DNA of 17,712 nt from Akkermansiaceae bacterium (GCA_011524615.1 WTJZ01000101.1:1-17712); one strand, 5' to 3'. Shown: positions 1 through 7,709, counted from the first letter of the stretch. A program made the numbers and translations. The notes: generated from the sequence alone by a model not told the origin.

Positions 1-276
1 GATATAGGCAAGGGGGCTCGAGTTATCATTAGAACAGAGGAAAATGGGTTCTTGAATGTGATTCACGAACGAACTAGTGGAAACATAGCTTCATTCAACG
101 AAGGGATTATCAACCCAGCAAAAGACTGGGTGGTCTATGTGGAAACACCAACACTATTTTTTCTCTATAGTGAAGGGGTAGTGACTAGGTTTTATGAGTC
201 TGATACAGAGTCAGGGAATAGAAGAGAAGATGACCCTGAATTAGTCTCTCGGCTCAGGCAACTATGCAATGAATAA
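1..276 (+). CDS. 3' end of an unrecognised protein (partial)
   Basis: Reading frame 1 is open from the first base of the window to the TAA at 274-276, so about 91 codons of a longer gene are visible and its start lies upstream. A TTG at 52 is only an internal leucine codon. I do not recognise the family. The visible part is soluble-looking, rich in beta-type hydrophobic stretches (residues DWVVYVETPTLFFLYSEG) and ends in a charged helix (DDPELVSRLRQLCNE). There is no membrane segment or catalytic motif that I can name. It converges with the secreted-protein gene at 347-844, about 70 bases away. Confidence 0.6.
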   Translation, partial: DIGKGARVIIRTEENGFLNVIHERTSGNIASFNEGIINPAKDWVVYVETPTLFFLYSEGVVTRFYESDTESGNRREDDPELVSRLRQLCNE

Positions 277-346
277 GCTAGAGCACTCGTATTGATAAGG
301 CGGATTCAACCTGCTAGCGCAACAGGCTGAGAGGGATATGGTACTG

Positions 347-844
347 CTAGCTCACACCTCCTCTATATTGCACTACCCATTTATCGCCTTTCTTGGAGAG
401 TGAGTACCAAATCGTCGTCCCTCCCATTACCGATCCGTTTTTTGATCCTCCACCGTTCATGATGGCAATAATAATATTAAACGGGCTCTGAGAATCCATC
501 TCATAAGAAAGCCTGAAAAGCTGAATAGCGAGTCTGCGGTTGTGACTCTCATGAGCCGCTTCCTGACGTCCACGAATGAAAGTAAAACCTGAGATCTGTG
601 GTGTAAACTCTTCAGGCCAACTTACAGGTGGCTGGTCTAAGAAGCCTGTCCCATTGAGAAGGATAATGGTCTGATCTCCTTCTGTACCGTATACGTTGCG
701 TGACTCCTTGTGGTGATCGCTGAACAGGACATCACGTACCACTGCTGTCAAAATTTGATGAACCTTCGCATCCTCCTCTGATGTGTCCTTAGCATGGACA
801 AGTATCATCGATAGCAGAAGTGTTAGTGTGACATAGGCTTTCAT
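347..844 (-). CDS. small secreted protein of unknown function
   Basis: 165 residues starting at an ATG. Residues 1-18 form a Sec signal peptide: Lys2, a leucine-rich core, and a cleavage site after VHA. There is no lipobox cysteine, so it is predicted periplasmic or secreted. The mature part has no cysteine and no family motif I recognise. It carries a glycine-rich turn near residues 131-142 (MNGGGSKNGSVMGG) followed by a WYSLSKKGDKWVV strand pair, which looks like a small beta-rich domain. No SD sequence precedes the ATG. The gene is AT-richer than the housekeeping genes further on (line 361-420 counts 27/60 G+C). The real-gene call rests on the signal peptide and plausible composition. Confidence 0.6.
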   Translation of the reverse strand: MKAYVTLTLLLSMILVHAKDTSEEDAKVHQILTAVVRDVLFSDHHKESRNVYGTEGDQTIILLNGTGFLDQPPVSWPEEFTPQISGFTFIRGRQEAAHESHNRRLAIQLFRLSYEMDSQSPFNIIIAIMNGGGSKNGSVMGGTTIWYSLSKKGDKWVVQYRGGVS

Positions 845-954
845 CTAGAGCCTAATGTCTCAGACTAACGCTCCTCTATCAACGTTGTAATGTTCTGAAA
901 GAGTTACGTTCTTAAGGCCTCAATTACGTTATTCCTTTAAACGGGGCAAGTGCT

Positions 955-2187
955 TCATCTGTTGCGGATGAGGTCGCTCATGAGGAGGTCGGCGAGGAGG
1001 CTTTGGAATCGGTATTGGGTGGGTTGATTCTCCTTGATGATAGCATCTACGAGTTGCTGGTCAGCGCGGTTGAGGGTGCGTCCTTTGGCGTATTCGGCGA
1101 GCTGGGAGACGAGGTGATGGGCGAAGTCGTCGTTGTGCTGGAGCAGGATGCGCTTGAAGCCAGTGATATCGTTGAAGGAGGTGCCGAGGAAGGAGCCCGA
1201 GGGATCGATTTCCTGACCGTTTGCGTAGTGGGTACGGTGACGGCCGATGATGTCGAACGACTCGAGGACGAGGCCTGGAGGGTCGAGGGTCTTGTGGCAA
1301 CTCATGCAGGCTGGATCCTCGCGGTGTTTGACGAGTTGTTGGCGGACAGTGGTGATGCCATTGAGGTCTGGGACGAGGGCGGGCACTTCGGCAGGAGGGG
1401 GCGGAGGGGCTGCGCCGAGAAGCTCATGGAGAACCCAGTGCCCACGGGTGACGGGGAGGGTTTCGACTCCATTGGAGGTGATGGCATGAATACTGGCTTG
1501 GGAGATCAGACCTCCTCTCACGGAGTCTGAGGGCAGGGCGACCCGTGTAAGGGTAGAGTCGCCTTCATGAGGAATCTGATAGAGGTTGGCGAGGCCTTGG
1601 TTCAGGAAGGTGTAGTCGGCATCGAGGAAGTCATTGATGGAGAGGTTCTCCTCGAGAATATGGTTAAAGAAGAGTTGGGTCTCCTGGCGCATAGCATCCT
1701 CTAGATTCTGGGAGTAATAGATACCGTATTGGCGGTCCTTGGTATCTGGGCGCATCGTGCCGAGTTGGTCGAGAGAGAGCCACTGGGTGGCGAAGCTCTC
1801 CTTGAAGGCACGTGAGCGCGGAGAGGCGAGGAGTCGCTTGAGTTGGGCAATGTAGGTCTCACGCTCCATGAGCTGTCCAGTACTCGCGAGTTGGAACAGT
1901 TCCTCGTCGGGCATAGTGCTCCAGAGGAAGTAGGAGAGGCGGTTAGCGAGTTCATGGGGAGAGAGCTCGCCGGTCTCTTCTCTGATGTAGAGGAATTCTG
2001 GGGAGGCCATGATAGCGGCCATGGTCTGGAGCAGGGAAGTCTGCCAATCTCGAGAGGTAGAGTAATGGCTCTCTAGGAACTGGAGATAGGGCGTAACCTC
2101 AGTGCTGGTGATAGGGCGTCGGTAGGCTCGTCGGATGAAGTGAGTGAGCATGTTTTGCCGATTGATCTTGGAGTCCAGATCGAGCAC
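955..2187 (-). CDS. C-terminal fragment of the broken cytochrome gene (DUF1595/1592/1588/1585)
   Basis: The first ATG in this frame is at 2187, but the frame is open, with clearly family-like protein (for example DRTIESIVWLEKGFVPYFSY), up to about 2526. The ATG is therefore internal and not a natural start. From 2187 the order is DUF1595 (FIRRAYRRPIT), DUF1592, DUF1588 with a run of prolines (AAPPPPPAEVP), and DUF1585 with the second haem-type CMSCH and the closing AEYAKGRTL. As an independent gene it would have no signal peptide, so periplasmic haem attachment would be impossible. Confidence 0.75.
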   Translation of the reverse strand: MLDLDSKINRQNMLTHFIRRAYRRPITSTEVTPYLQFLESHYSTSRDWQTSLLQTMAAIMASPEFLYIREETGELSPHELANRLSYFLWSTMPDEELFQLASTGQLMERETYIAQLKRLLASPRSRAFKESFATQWLSLDQLGTMRPDTKDRQYGIYYSQNLEDAMRQETQLFFNHILEENLSINDFLDADYTFLNQGLANLYQIPHEGDSTLTRVALPSDSVRGGLISQASIHAITSNGVETLPVTRGHWVLHELLGAAPPPPPAEVPALVPDLNGITTVRQQLVKHREDPACMSCHKTLDPPGLVLESFDIIGRHRTHYANGQEIDPSGSFLGTSFNDITGFKRILLQHNDDFAHHLVSQLAEYAKGRTLNRADQQLVDAIIKENQPTQYRFQSLLADLLMSDLIRNR

Positions 2188-2504
2188 TTTGTCGGAGCCA
2201 AAGGTGGTTCGGTAGGCTTGTGAGGGCCATTCTGGATCGAGAGGTCCCTCGATGGAGAAGGCGGTGACTTGAATCCCTGGAGGGCTAAAGTTCTTGGAGA
2301 TGTTTACCTTTTTCTTACGTTGGAGGGATCTCGGGATAACGGCGGGCTTCTTAGAGCCGTTGAGGTAGGAGAAGTAGGGGACAAAGCCCTTCTCTAGCCA
2401 GACGATTGACTCGATCGTACGGTCTTGGTTATCGGGGATTTCATAGGTCTCTAGCTGTTGGTGGTAGCTGAGCTGGCTACTATGCTCCTGACCTGTAGTG
2501 ACTC

Positions 2505-3272
2505 CTAATCCTGGCGGAAGGGTTGGTCAAAGGGGGGCATAGGATGTTCATAACGGTCTCGGTCGACTCCTCGGGCGGTGAGAGAGACCTTATAGTATCC
2601 CGCGTGCTCGATCTCTGACTGGGGGCCTGTAGGGTAGGAGAGACGTTTACCAATGCGTATGGTGGCCTGCTGCTTACTCCTAGACGTGAAGCGGCTGTCC
2701 GTTCTACTCAGTTTCGCTAAGTTATAGGTAGTGCGCTTTGAGGTCGGTGGGGTGGTGTCCGAGAGCGCTACTTCTAGGGTGTTTTGAGCGCTATTGAGGT
2801 ATTCCATGAGGAGCTCATTAGACAGGATGAGTTCTTCCGCATTGGTGTCGAACCCTTCTTCTACGACATCCCTGAAGACATTAGCCCCAGGGTTGTAGAT
2901 GCTTTGGTCATGGAATCCGAGCAGGTCTCGGACGGTGTTGCGGTACTCACGGCGATTGAGTCGTCGATATCCAGTGCCAATGGTGAACTGCTCGTCTGAG
3001 GCGATGCTCTCGAGGAGGGGCAGGATCTCTGAGCGTTCGGCAGCCGTGGGTTGGTCGGCCTCTTCGGGTGGCATGTCTTGGTAGTGGAAGGCCTCATAGA
3101 TCTCATTCCAGAGGGCTCCGTCGATCTTGTTGATTTGATCGAGACGGAGGTCGCCCTTTTGCTTTTCTGCATTATGGCACTCGGTGCAATAGCGCTCTAG
3201 GAAGGGCGCGATGGGGGCGTAGTCAGTACGCGCCTCTGCGACGAGGCAGAGGAGAGGGAGCAGGTACTTCAT
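2505..3272 (-). CDS. N-terminal fragment of the broken cytochrome gene (signal peptide, CxxCH, DUF1587)
   Basis: 255 residues as read. A hydrophobic leader (residues 1-14) precedes the mature protein. C29-T-E-C32-H33 is a canonical haem c attachment site, followed by KGDLRLD, typical of the planctomycete cytochrome c domain. Residues about 100-165 are DUF1587. The frame stops at TAG 2505-2507 just inside the next domain. On its own the fragment could still fold as a small haem protein, but it lacks everything downstream of DUF1587. Confidence 0.75.
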   Translation of the reverse strand: MKYLLPLLCLVAEARTDYAPIAPFLERYCTECHNAEKQKGDLRLDQINKIDGALWNEIYEAFHYQDMPPEEADQPTAAERSEILPLLESIASDEQFTIGTGYRRLNRREYRNTVRDLLGFHDQSIYNPGANVFRDVVEEGFDTNAEELILSNELLMEYLNSAQNTLEVALSDTTPPTSKRTTYNLAKLSRTDSRFTSRSKQQATIRIGKRLSYPTGPQSEIEHAGYYKVSLTARGVDRDRYEHPMPPFDQPFRQD

Positions 3273-4552
3273 GACAATAAGAGGTGGTTGAGGTCGCCTG
3301 TTGCGTCATTGAACTTCTCTACGGGCATACCGAACTGCTGGAGCATAGAGGTGAAGAGGTTATTGAGCGGGGTTTGGCGCTGGGTCATGGGTTGTGTCAT
3401 ATCGACGTGTCCCTGATGAGAGAATCCTCCACCTGCTAGGATGACGGGGAGATCGCGATTCGAGTGGCGAGCGGCGTCACTGATGCCACTACCGAAGAAG
3501 ATCATTGTATCGTCTAGTAAGTTCTCGGTTCCATTGCGATGGTTCTGCAGGCGTGTCATGAGAGAAGACATTTGCTCGATGTAGAAGCGCTCGATGATCT
3601 GGAGTTGCTGGAGCTTATCAGGGCGTCTCCCGTGGTGAGAGAGGCTGTGGTAGCCCGTGGTGACGCCGTCGAGCTCGATGATCTTATTATGAATGCCGAA
3701 CCCTGCGGTGAAGATACGGCTGGAGTCTGAGAGGATCCCGAGATAGATGACATCAAACATGAGAGGTGCCAGCACGGCGTAATCCATCCCGCCGTGATCT
3801 CTGGTGTTGAGGTCGTACGCGGAGGAGTCGATCTGAGGCTTATCGATGTTCTGCCACTTCTTGAGCCCTTGCAGCTTTTGCTCCGCCTCTCTGATGGCGG
3901 TGAGGTATTCGTCGAGCTTGTCGCGGTCGTTGGCATTGACGGAGCGAGAGAGGCGACGGGCCTGACCTCGAATCAGGTCGAGGATACTTCCTTGTTCAGC
4001 GATGTCCTGAGCGAGGGCCTTCTTCGCCTGCGCAGAGTCGTTGATAAAGAGCTTACGAAAGACGGTGTGAGGGTGGGAGTCCTCACGCATACAGATCCCA
4101 GAGAGGCTATAGGAGGCGCCGATGCCACCTCCCAGTCCGATACGGACCGAGGGGAAGCGGGTCGTGTATCCGAGATGGCTGGCTGCGAGTTGGTCGACAG
4201 AGACGTTCTGGCCTGGTTCAGCATTACTGGAGGAGACCCCATTGAGGAGGCACTTGATGCCTCCGTGCTTATTAAAGACGTTGGGGTGGTCGATGTGGGA
4301 GAAGACGGTGAACTGGCCACGATGTGGGCTCAGAGGTTCTAATACCGGGGTGGCGGTGAAGTCCTGCCCAAAGTCTCTAGGAAAGAAGTGGCCTGGGTGC
4401 ATCCCGAGCCCAGTATGGATGAAGACCATCCGCTTATGGCTATCACGTGAGAGGCTCGCTCCCCGCGCAATGGAGGGGAGAGAGGCCATGAAGGGAAGGG
4501 CAACTGAGACCCCTGTAGCCTTGAGAATAGAGCGCCGTGTGTAGTGATCCAT
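3269..4552 (-). CDS. DUF1552 family Tat-exported protein
   Basis: 427 residues from the ATG at 4552. A further in-frame ATG at 4585 would add 11 residues. I prefer 4552 because it puts the twin-arginine motif T5-R-R-S-I-L-K11 at the usual place ahead of the hydrophobic stretch GVSVALPFMASLPSIA; SD is absent at both. The mature part carries DUF1552 features: MVFIHTGLGMHPGHFFP, a GQNVSVDQLAA segment and DDTMIFFGSGISDAARH near the C-terminus. The family belongs to the alkaline-phosphatase-like or sulfatase-like group by general resemblance, but its reaction is not established. It overlaps the downstream cytochrome gene by four bases (ATGA at 3269-3272), implying translational coupling. These two families are habitual partners in Planctomycetota and Verrucomicrobiota, so they probably act together in the periplasm. 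Confidence 0.9.
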   Translation of the reverse strand: MDHYTRRSILKATGVSVALPFMASLPSIARGASLSRDSHKRMVFIHTGLGMHPGHFFPRDFGQDFTATPVLEPLSPHRGQFTVFSHIDHPNVFNKHGGIKCLLNGVSSSNAEPGQNVSVDQLAASHLGYTTRFPSVRIGLGGGIGASYSLSGICMREDSHPHTVFRKLFINDSAQAKKALAQDIAEQGSILDLIRGQARRLSRSVNANDRDKLDEYLTAIREAEQKLQGLKKWQNIDKPQIDSSAYDLNTRDHGGMDYAVLAPLMFDVIYLGILSDSSRIFTAGFGIHNKIIELDGVTTGYHSLSHHGRRPDKLQQLQIIERFYIEQMSSLMTRLQNHRNGTENLLDDTMIFFGSGISDAARHSNRDLPVILAGGGFSHQGHVDMTQPMTQRQTPLNNLFTSMLQQFGMPVEKFNDATGDLNHLLLS

Positions 4553-4765
4553 AAGAGAGTAGTGTTTCTTATTAAATGCATACAAAACTAATTTCTATTC
4601 GAAAAAGTGTAAAATAATCATAACGGTTTTCATTATGAGGTTCCTCTGATTGCTTGAGTATCTTTAGGTGGTTTCTATTTGTTTTTTCTGTTTTTTGCGA
4701 GAGCGAGAGTTAATCCGTTAAAAGCTCAGCTTGCATGAGATGGAGGTCTACTATTATGTCGCGGT
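4553..4765. promoter_or_regulatory. AT-rich divergent intergenic region between DUF1552 gene and truA
   Basis: This is the most AT-rich stretch of the window. It carries two T-runs in tandem (around 4680-4697) and an imperfect inverted repeat CATAACG/CATTATG at 4619-4625 and 4631-4637. It must hold promoters for both flanking genes, but I cannot fix a convincing -35/-10 pair for truA. On the minus strand TTTACA, 17 bases, TAGTTT is a weak candidate for the DUF1552 gene. Function is inferred from position. Confidence 0.4.
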
Positions 4766-4776
4766 ATGCGCATTAA
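4756..4776 (+). CDS. six-residue SD-led mini-ORF overlapping the truA start
   Basis: GGAGG at 4742-4746 sits 9 bases before the ATG at 4756, which is ideal spacing. That ATG opens ATG-TCG-CGG-TAT-GCG-CAT-TAA (MSRYAH). The truA ATG at 4766 lies inside it in another frame and is 19 bases from the GGAGG, too far to use it directly. The arrangement fits a leader peptide whose termination at 4774-4776 lets ribosomes back up to start truA. It could also be chance. It is one of only two well-placed SD sequences I see in the window. Confidence 0.4.
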   Translation: MSRYAH

Positions 4777-5527
4777 ACTCACGATCGCCTATGACGGAGC
4801 TCCGTATAAGGGGTGGCAGTATCAGCCAGGAATGGTGACGGTGCAGGAGACGATCGAGGAGGCTCTCTCGGCAGTGGCTAAGCAGCGCCTGAGTATCTAT
4901 GCCTCTGGTCGAACGGATACGGGCGTGCATGCGAATGGGCAGGTGGCGCACTTTGATGCCCCTGAGGCTCTAACACTCCCTCCCGAACGATGGGCGGCGG
5001 CGCTGAATACAAAGTTACCCCCCTTCATCCGAATCATGGCGAGTGCACAGGTGGCGGAGGACTTTCATTCCCGCTTCTCCGCAGTCTCAAAGACATATCA
5101 GTATCGAGTCATCACGCGTGAGGTGATGCACCCTCATTATCATGGGCGTGCTTGGCATATGCCCAGAGGGCTAGATCTCGCGATCTTACAACAGGTGATG
5201 GAGGCGTATCAAGGGGAGCATGACTTTCGCCACTTTTCTGCGCTGCGTGGTAATGAGACAGAGGAGACCTCGTACGTACGACACATTACAGAGGCCTGCT
5301 ATGATCAGCAGGAGGATGGAGTAGTGATCCGGTACTCGGGGAATGGATTCCTGTACAAGATGGTGCGGATCCTGACTGGAGTCGCGGTACAGGCGGCTCA
5401 GGGGCGGATGGAGCTCTCCCAACTCCATGCCATGCTCTCTGATGTTGAAGGAGAGTATAATACCGCCAAGTTCTGCGCACCAGCAGGTGGACTCACCCTC
5501 CAAGAGGTGAGATACCCGACGGAATGA
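4766..5527 (+). CDS. truA: tRNA pseudouridine(38-40) synthase TruA
   Basis: 253 residues, normal length for TruA. The enzyme isomerises uridines 38-40 in the anticodon arm of many tRNAs in the cytosol. The N-terminus MRIKLTIAYDGAPYKGWQ is family-typical and fixes the ATG at 4766. The catalytic aspartate is D51 in GRTDTGVHA. The mid-protein DFHSRFSAVSKTYQYR and the C-terminal GNGFLYKMVRILTG and CAPAGGLTLQEVRYP blocks are all present. The gene is alone on the plus strand and ends 16 bases from the convergent GlcD-type gene. Translation may depend on the overlapping mini-ORF at 4756-4776. Confidence 0.97.
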   Translation: MRIKLTIAYDGAPYKGWQYQPGMVTVQETIEEALSAVAKQRLSIYASGRTDTGVHANGQVAHFDAPEALTLPPERWAAALNTKLPPFIRIMASAQVAEDFHSRFSAVSKTYQYRVITREVMHPHYHGRAWHMPRGLDLAILQQVMEAYQGEHDFRHFSALRGNETEETSYVRHITEACYDQQEDGVVIRYSGNGFLYKMVRILTGVAVQAAQGRMELSQLHAMLSDVEGEYNTAKFCAPAGGLTLQEVRYPTE

Positions 5528-5543
5528 GTTACTGTGAGGGAGC

Positions 5544-6938
5544 CTACATCTCGATGAATTTATCGGGATTGAGTAGGTTCTTCGTATCGAGAGCTGCTTT
5601 GAGCGCTTGGTGGGTCGCGTAGGAGGCTTCACCGACGGCACCACGGAACCACTTCTTCTTAGCGAGCCCGACACCATGTTCCCCAGTGATCGCGCCATTG
5701 TTATCGAGGATCCAGCGGAAGAGCTTATCCAGAGCGGCGTCAGCCTTCTCCTTGATCTCTGGTTCGTTATAGTCAGCAACCATGAGATTAGTATGGATAT
5801 TGCCATCGCCCGCGTGTCCGAAGCAAGAGATCGGGATACCTGTATCTGCAGAGAGCTGCTGGGCGAACTCGACGAGGGCGACGAGCTTGCCTCGTGGGAC
5901 GACGATGTCTTCGTTGAGCTTAGTCAGCCCAGTGGCGCGGAGAGAGTAGGAGAAGTCGCGTCGGAGCTTCCAGACGGCTTCACAGGCGGTGTCATCGACG
6001 TGCGTCTCGATGGAGAGGGCGCCTAGATCCTCGAGGAGGGCGGCGACCTCTGGGAGCTCGGCCTCGACGGCGGCTTGGCGGCCATCGAGCTCGATAATGA
6101 GGTGGGCGTCTCCTGGAGGGAAGGCGTCTTGCCCGAGGTAATCACGTGCCGCATTGAGCGTAAAGGTGTCGGTGATCTCTAGAGCAGAGGGGTGGTGACC
6201 AGAGTTCAGGATGGTCTGCACTGCCAGTGCGGCGGTAGGGAACTCACTAAAGGTGGCCGTGAGCATACTACGATGCGCTGGGTGGGGAATCAGGCGGAGA
6301 GTTGCCTCTGTGATCACTCCGAGCATCCCCTCTGATCCGATGAACAGAGAGGTGAGGTCGAACCCTTGCTTATTCTTATGGAGACGTCCGCCTGTCTTGA
6401 GGATCGTTCCATCGGCGAGGACGACGGTGAGCCCGAGTACGTAGTGCTTGGTGACTCCATACTTGAGGCAACGAGGTCCGCCTGCATTAGTGGCGATATT
6501 ACCACCGATAGAGCATTCTCTGAGGGAGGCGGGATCAGGTGGGTAGTACCAGCCGAGCTCACGGACGGCATCTTGGAGATCTCCGGTGATGACGCCTGGT
6601 TGCGTGACCACGACTCCATCTTCGACTGAGACCTCGACAATCTCATTCATCTGGAAGACTGAGAGCGCGATTCCTCCACGCATCGGAACTGCACCGCCTA
6701 CATAACCGACGCCTGCGCCTCTCGTAGTGACAGGGATGTTGTTCTCATGCGCGTACTTCAGCGTCTTGGCCACATCCTCTGTGGAGTGGGCGAAGACAAC
6801 TACGTCAGGGGCATTACTCGCATACCAGCGGTCGATCGCGTGTTCTGCGATGACATCCGAGGCATTTGAGACGTCTAGTCCGAGATTCTGGAGATCTTGA
6901 AGCATGCCGGAATTAACCACAGATGGCAGGCGATGCAT
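5544..6938 (-). CDS. FAD-binding oxidoreductase, GlcD / D-lactate dehydrogenase type
   Basis: 464 residues from the ATG at 6938. A GTG at 6965 would add nine residues, but the bases before it are CCTCCT, the opposite of an SD, whereas AGAGAG precedes the ATG. It is a VAO/PCMH flavoprotein oxidising a 2-hydroxy acid such as glycolate or D-lactate. The FAD-binding half shows RGAGVGYVGGAVP (residues 73-85), PPDPAS (133-138), GGNIATNAGG (from 145) and GSEGMLGVITEATLRL (201-216). The C-terminal FAD-oxidase domain shows NEDIVVPR (342-349), HAGDGNIH (375-382) and GEHGVG (419-424). The length matches GlcD. No glcE or glcF partner or iron-sulfur subunit is next to it, so the exact substrate and electron acceptor stay open. 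It follows the HIT gene after about 100 bases on the same strand. Confidence 0.92.
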   Translation of the reverse strand: MHRLPSVVNSGMLQDLQNLGLDVSNASDVIAEHAIDRWYASNAPDVVVFAHSTEDVAKTLKYAHENNIPVTTRGAGVGYVGGAVPMRGGIALSVFQMNEIVEVSVEDGVVVTQPGVITGDLQDAVRELGWYYPPDPASLRECSIGGNIATNAGGPRCLKYGVTKHYVLGLTVVLADGTILKTGGRLHKNKQGFDLTSLFIGSEGMLGVITEATLRLIPHPAHRSMLTATFSEFPTAALAVQTILNSGHHPSALEITDTFTLNAARDYLGQDAFPPGDAHLIIELDGRQAAVEAELPEVAALLEDLGALSIETHVDDTACEAVWKLRRDFSYSLRATGLTKLNEDIVVPRGKLVALVEFAQQLSADTGIPISCFGHAGDGNIHTNLMVADYNEPEIKEKADAALDKLFRWILDNNGAITGEHGVGLAKKKWFRGAVGEASYATHQALKAALDTKNLLNPDKFIEM

Positions 6939-7040
6939 ACTGATTAATCTCTCTTTTTTACCCACAGGAGGTGAGCGCTGATGTCCGCTCCCTAGGGGAC
7001 ATGTGACTCAAGTGATGGATCGTCCCATCTATACTGGCTC

Positions 7041-7580
7041 CTACAGCATAGGGAAGTTATCGAGGGAGAGCATCGTGTCGAGCGTCTCCCAGAGCTGTAC
7101 AGTAGATAGGGACATGACTACAGAGGGGAGAGTCGAGATCGAGGGCATGGTATCGAGGGAGTCGACCGATGTGAGGGAGTTGAGCTTACTCTTAAAGAGG
7201 TCAAGGAGGGCATCGAGCTCCTCTTGCTGGTAGGCGATGGACTCAGGGTGTCCCCAGACGACTCCTGGCCACGCTGGATCGTCTTCAAAACGGGCCACCA
7301 CATGGAAGTGGAGCTGGGGAACCATATTGCCAATCGCTCCCACGTTAATGCGCTTAGGCGAGAACTCGTTCTCGAGAATCTCTGAGACGGTCTGTACCTC
7401 TGCGAGTAGGGTATTGCGTTCGTCTGGCTGGAGGAGATGGAGTTGCTCAGCGGAGACCTCTGGCACGAGAATGAACCACTTATGATGGGCGTTATTGAGG
7501 AGGAGTAAGTGACTCAGAGAGAGCTTACAAACGTGGTGACAGTCGGCGGCGAGGCGAGGGTGTAATGAGAATTCTGACAT
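7041..7580 (-). CDS. HIT-family (histidine triad) protein with an extra C-terminal tail
   Basis: 179 residues. Residues 1-135 are a HIT domain: FSLHPRLAADC at the N-terminus, NAHHKWFILVP (30-40) and the active-site strand Q89-L-H91-F-H93-V-V-A-R. The first triad position is Gln instead of His, a substitution common in the ~140-residue bacterial HIT branch with QLHxHVIAR, which are presumed nucleotide hydrolases or transferases. Residues 136-179 go beyond the usual family length and are Ser/Thr/Leu-rich with a repeated unit, SLDTMPS then TLDTMLS 25 residues later. The tail looks low-complexity and may be a recent extension. A good sigma-70-type promoter lies just upstream (7617-7645). The physiological substrate is unknown. 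Confidence 0.9.
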   Translation of the reverse strand: MSEFSLHPRLAADCHHVCKLSLSHLLLLNNAHHKWFILVPEVSAEQLHLLQPDERNTLLAEVQTVSEILENEFSPKRINVGAIGNMVPQLHFHVVARFEDDPAWPGVVWGHPESIAYQQEELDALLDLFKSKLNSLTSVDSLDTMPSISTLPSVVMSLSTVQLWETLDTMLSLDNFPML

Positions 7581-7616
7581 GATCGTTTGCGGGGGATGAG
7601 AGCTGGGCTATCTTTA

Positions 7617-7645
7617 TCTATACGGATGTGGCTTCAGAATCTCAA
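7617..7645 (-). promoter_or_regulatory. sigma-70-like promoter for the HIT gene
   Basis: On the minus strand TTGAGA (7640-7645, five of six matches to TTGACA), a 17-base spacer and TATAGA (7617-7622, four of six to TATAAT) are correctly spaced. Transcription would begin near 7610, leaving a leader of about 30 bases before the ATG at 7580. This is the best promoter match I see in the window. Confidence 0.55.
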
Positions 7646-7709
7646 CCTGAATTCAGAATAGTTCTGTGGGATGACCTTCTGAGGAACCTCCGTTAGGATA
7701 ATTCGAGAG

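Larger units (their letters stand above)
955..3272 (-). pseudogene. frameshifted PSCyt1/DUF1587-DUF1592-DUF1588-DUF1585 c-type cytochrome protein
   Basis: Two adjacent minus-strand frames together make one family-typical protein of about 772 residues. The N-terminal frame (3272 to a TAG at 2505-2507) has a short signal peptide, a haem-binding CTECH near residue 29 (planctomycete cytochrome c domain) and the DUF1587 signature RRLNRREYRNTVRDLLG. The C-terminal frame supplies DUF1595, DUF1592 (LANRLSYFLWSTMPDEEL), DUF1588 (VRGGLISQASI) and DUF1585 with a second CMSCH. The C-terminal frame is open back to a TGA at 2527-2529, so the break lies in 2508-2526. Adding one base restores a continuous protein; for example one extra T at the TAG gives ...PFRQD-LGVTTGQE.... 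No slippery heptamer is visible, so mutation or sequencing error is likelier than programmed shifting. The start overlaps the DUF1552 stop (ATGA). Function is unknown; an exported electron-transfer or carbohydrate-oxidising role is only inferred. Confidence 0.85.

Noticed and set aside
1003..1530. 175-codon plus-strand open frame opposite the DUF1592-type gene
   Set aside because: Antisense to strong DUF1588/DUF1585 coding sequence; Glu/Val/Gly-rich composition without motifs.
2508..2526. Programmed -1 ribosomal frameshifting in the cytochrome gene
   Set aside because: The bases offer no X-XXY-YYZ slippery heptamer and no obvious downstream pseudoknot, and I know of no recoding in this family.
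3794..4342. 182-codon plus-strand open frame opposite the DUF1552 gene
   Set aside because: It lies entirely antisense to a well-supported family gene, has no recognisable motif, and is the kind of open antisense frame expected from this codon bias.
5186..5806. 206-codon minus-strand open frame across the truA/GlcD junction
   Set aside because: It overlaps truA antisense and the GlcD-type gene out of frame; the translation is low-complexity Ser/Arg-rich.
6981..7002. ATGTCC/GGACAT hairpin between the HIT and GlcD-type genes as a terminator
   Set aside because: Only six pairs with a ten-base loop and no T-run; too weak to call.
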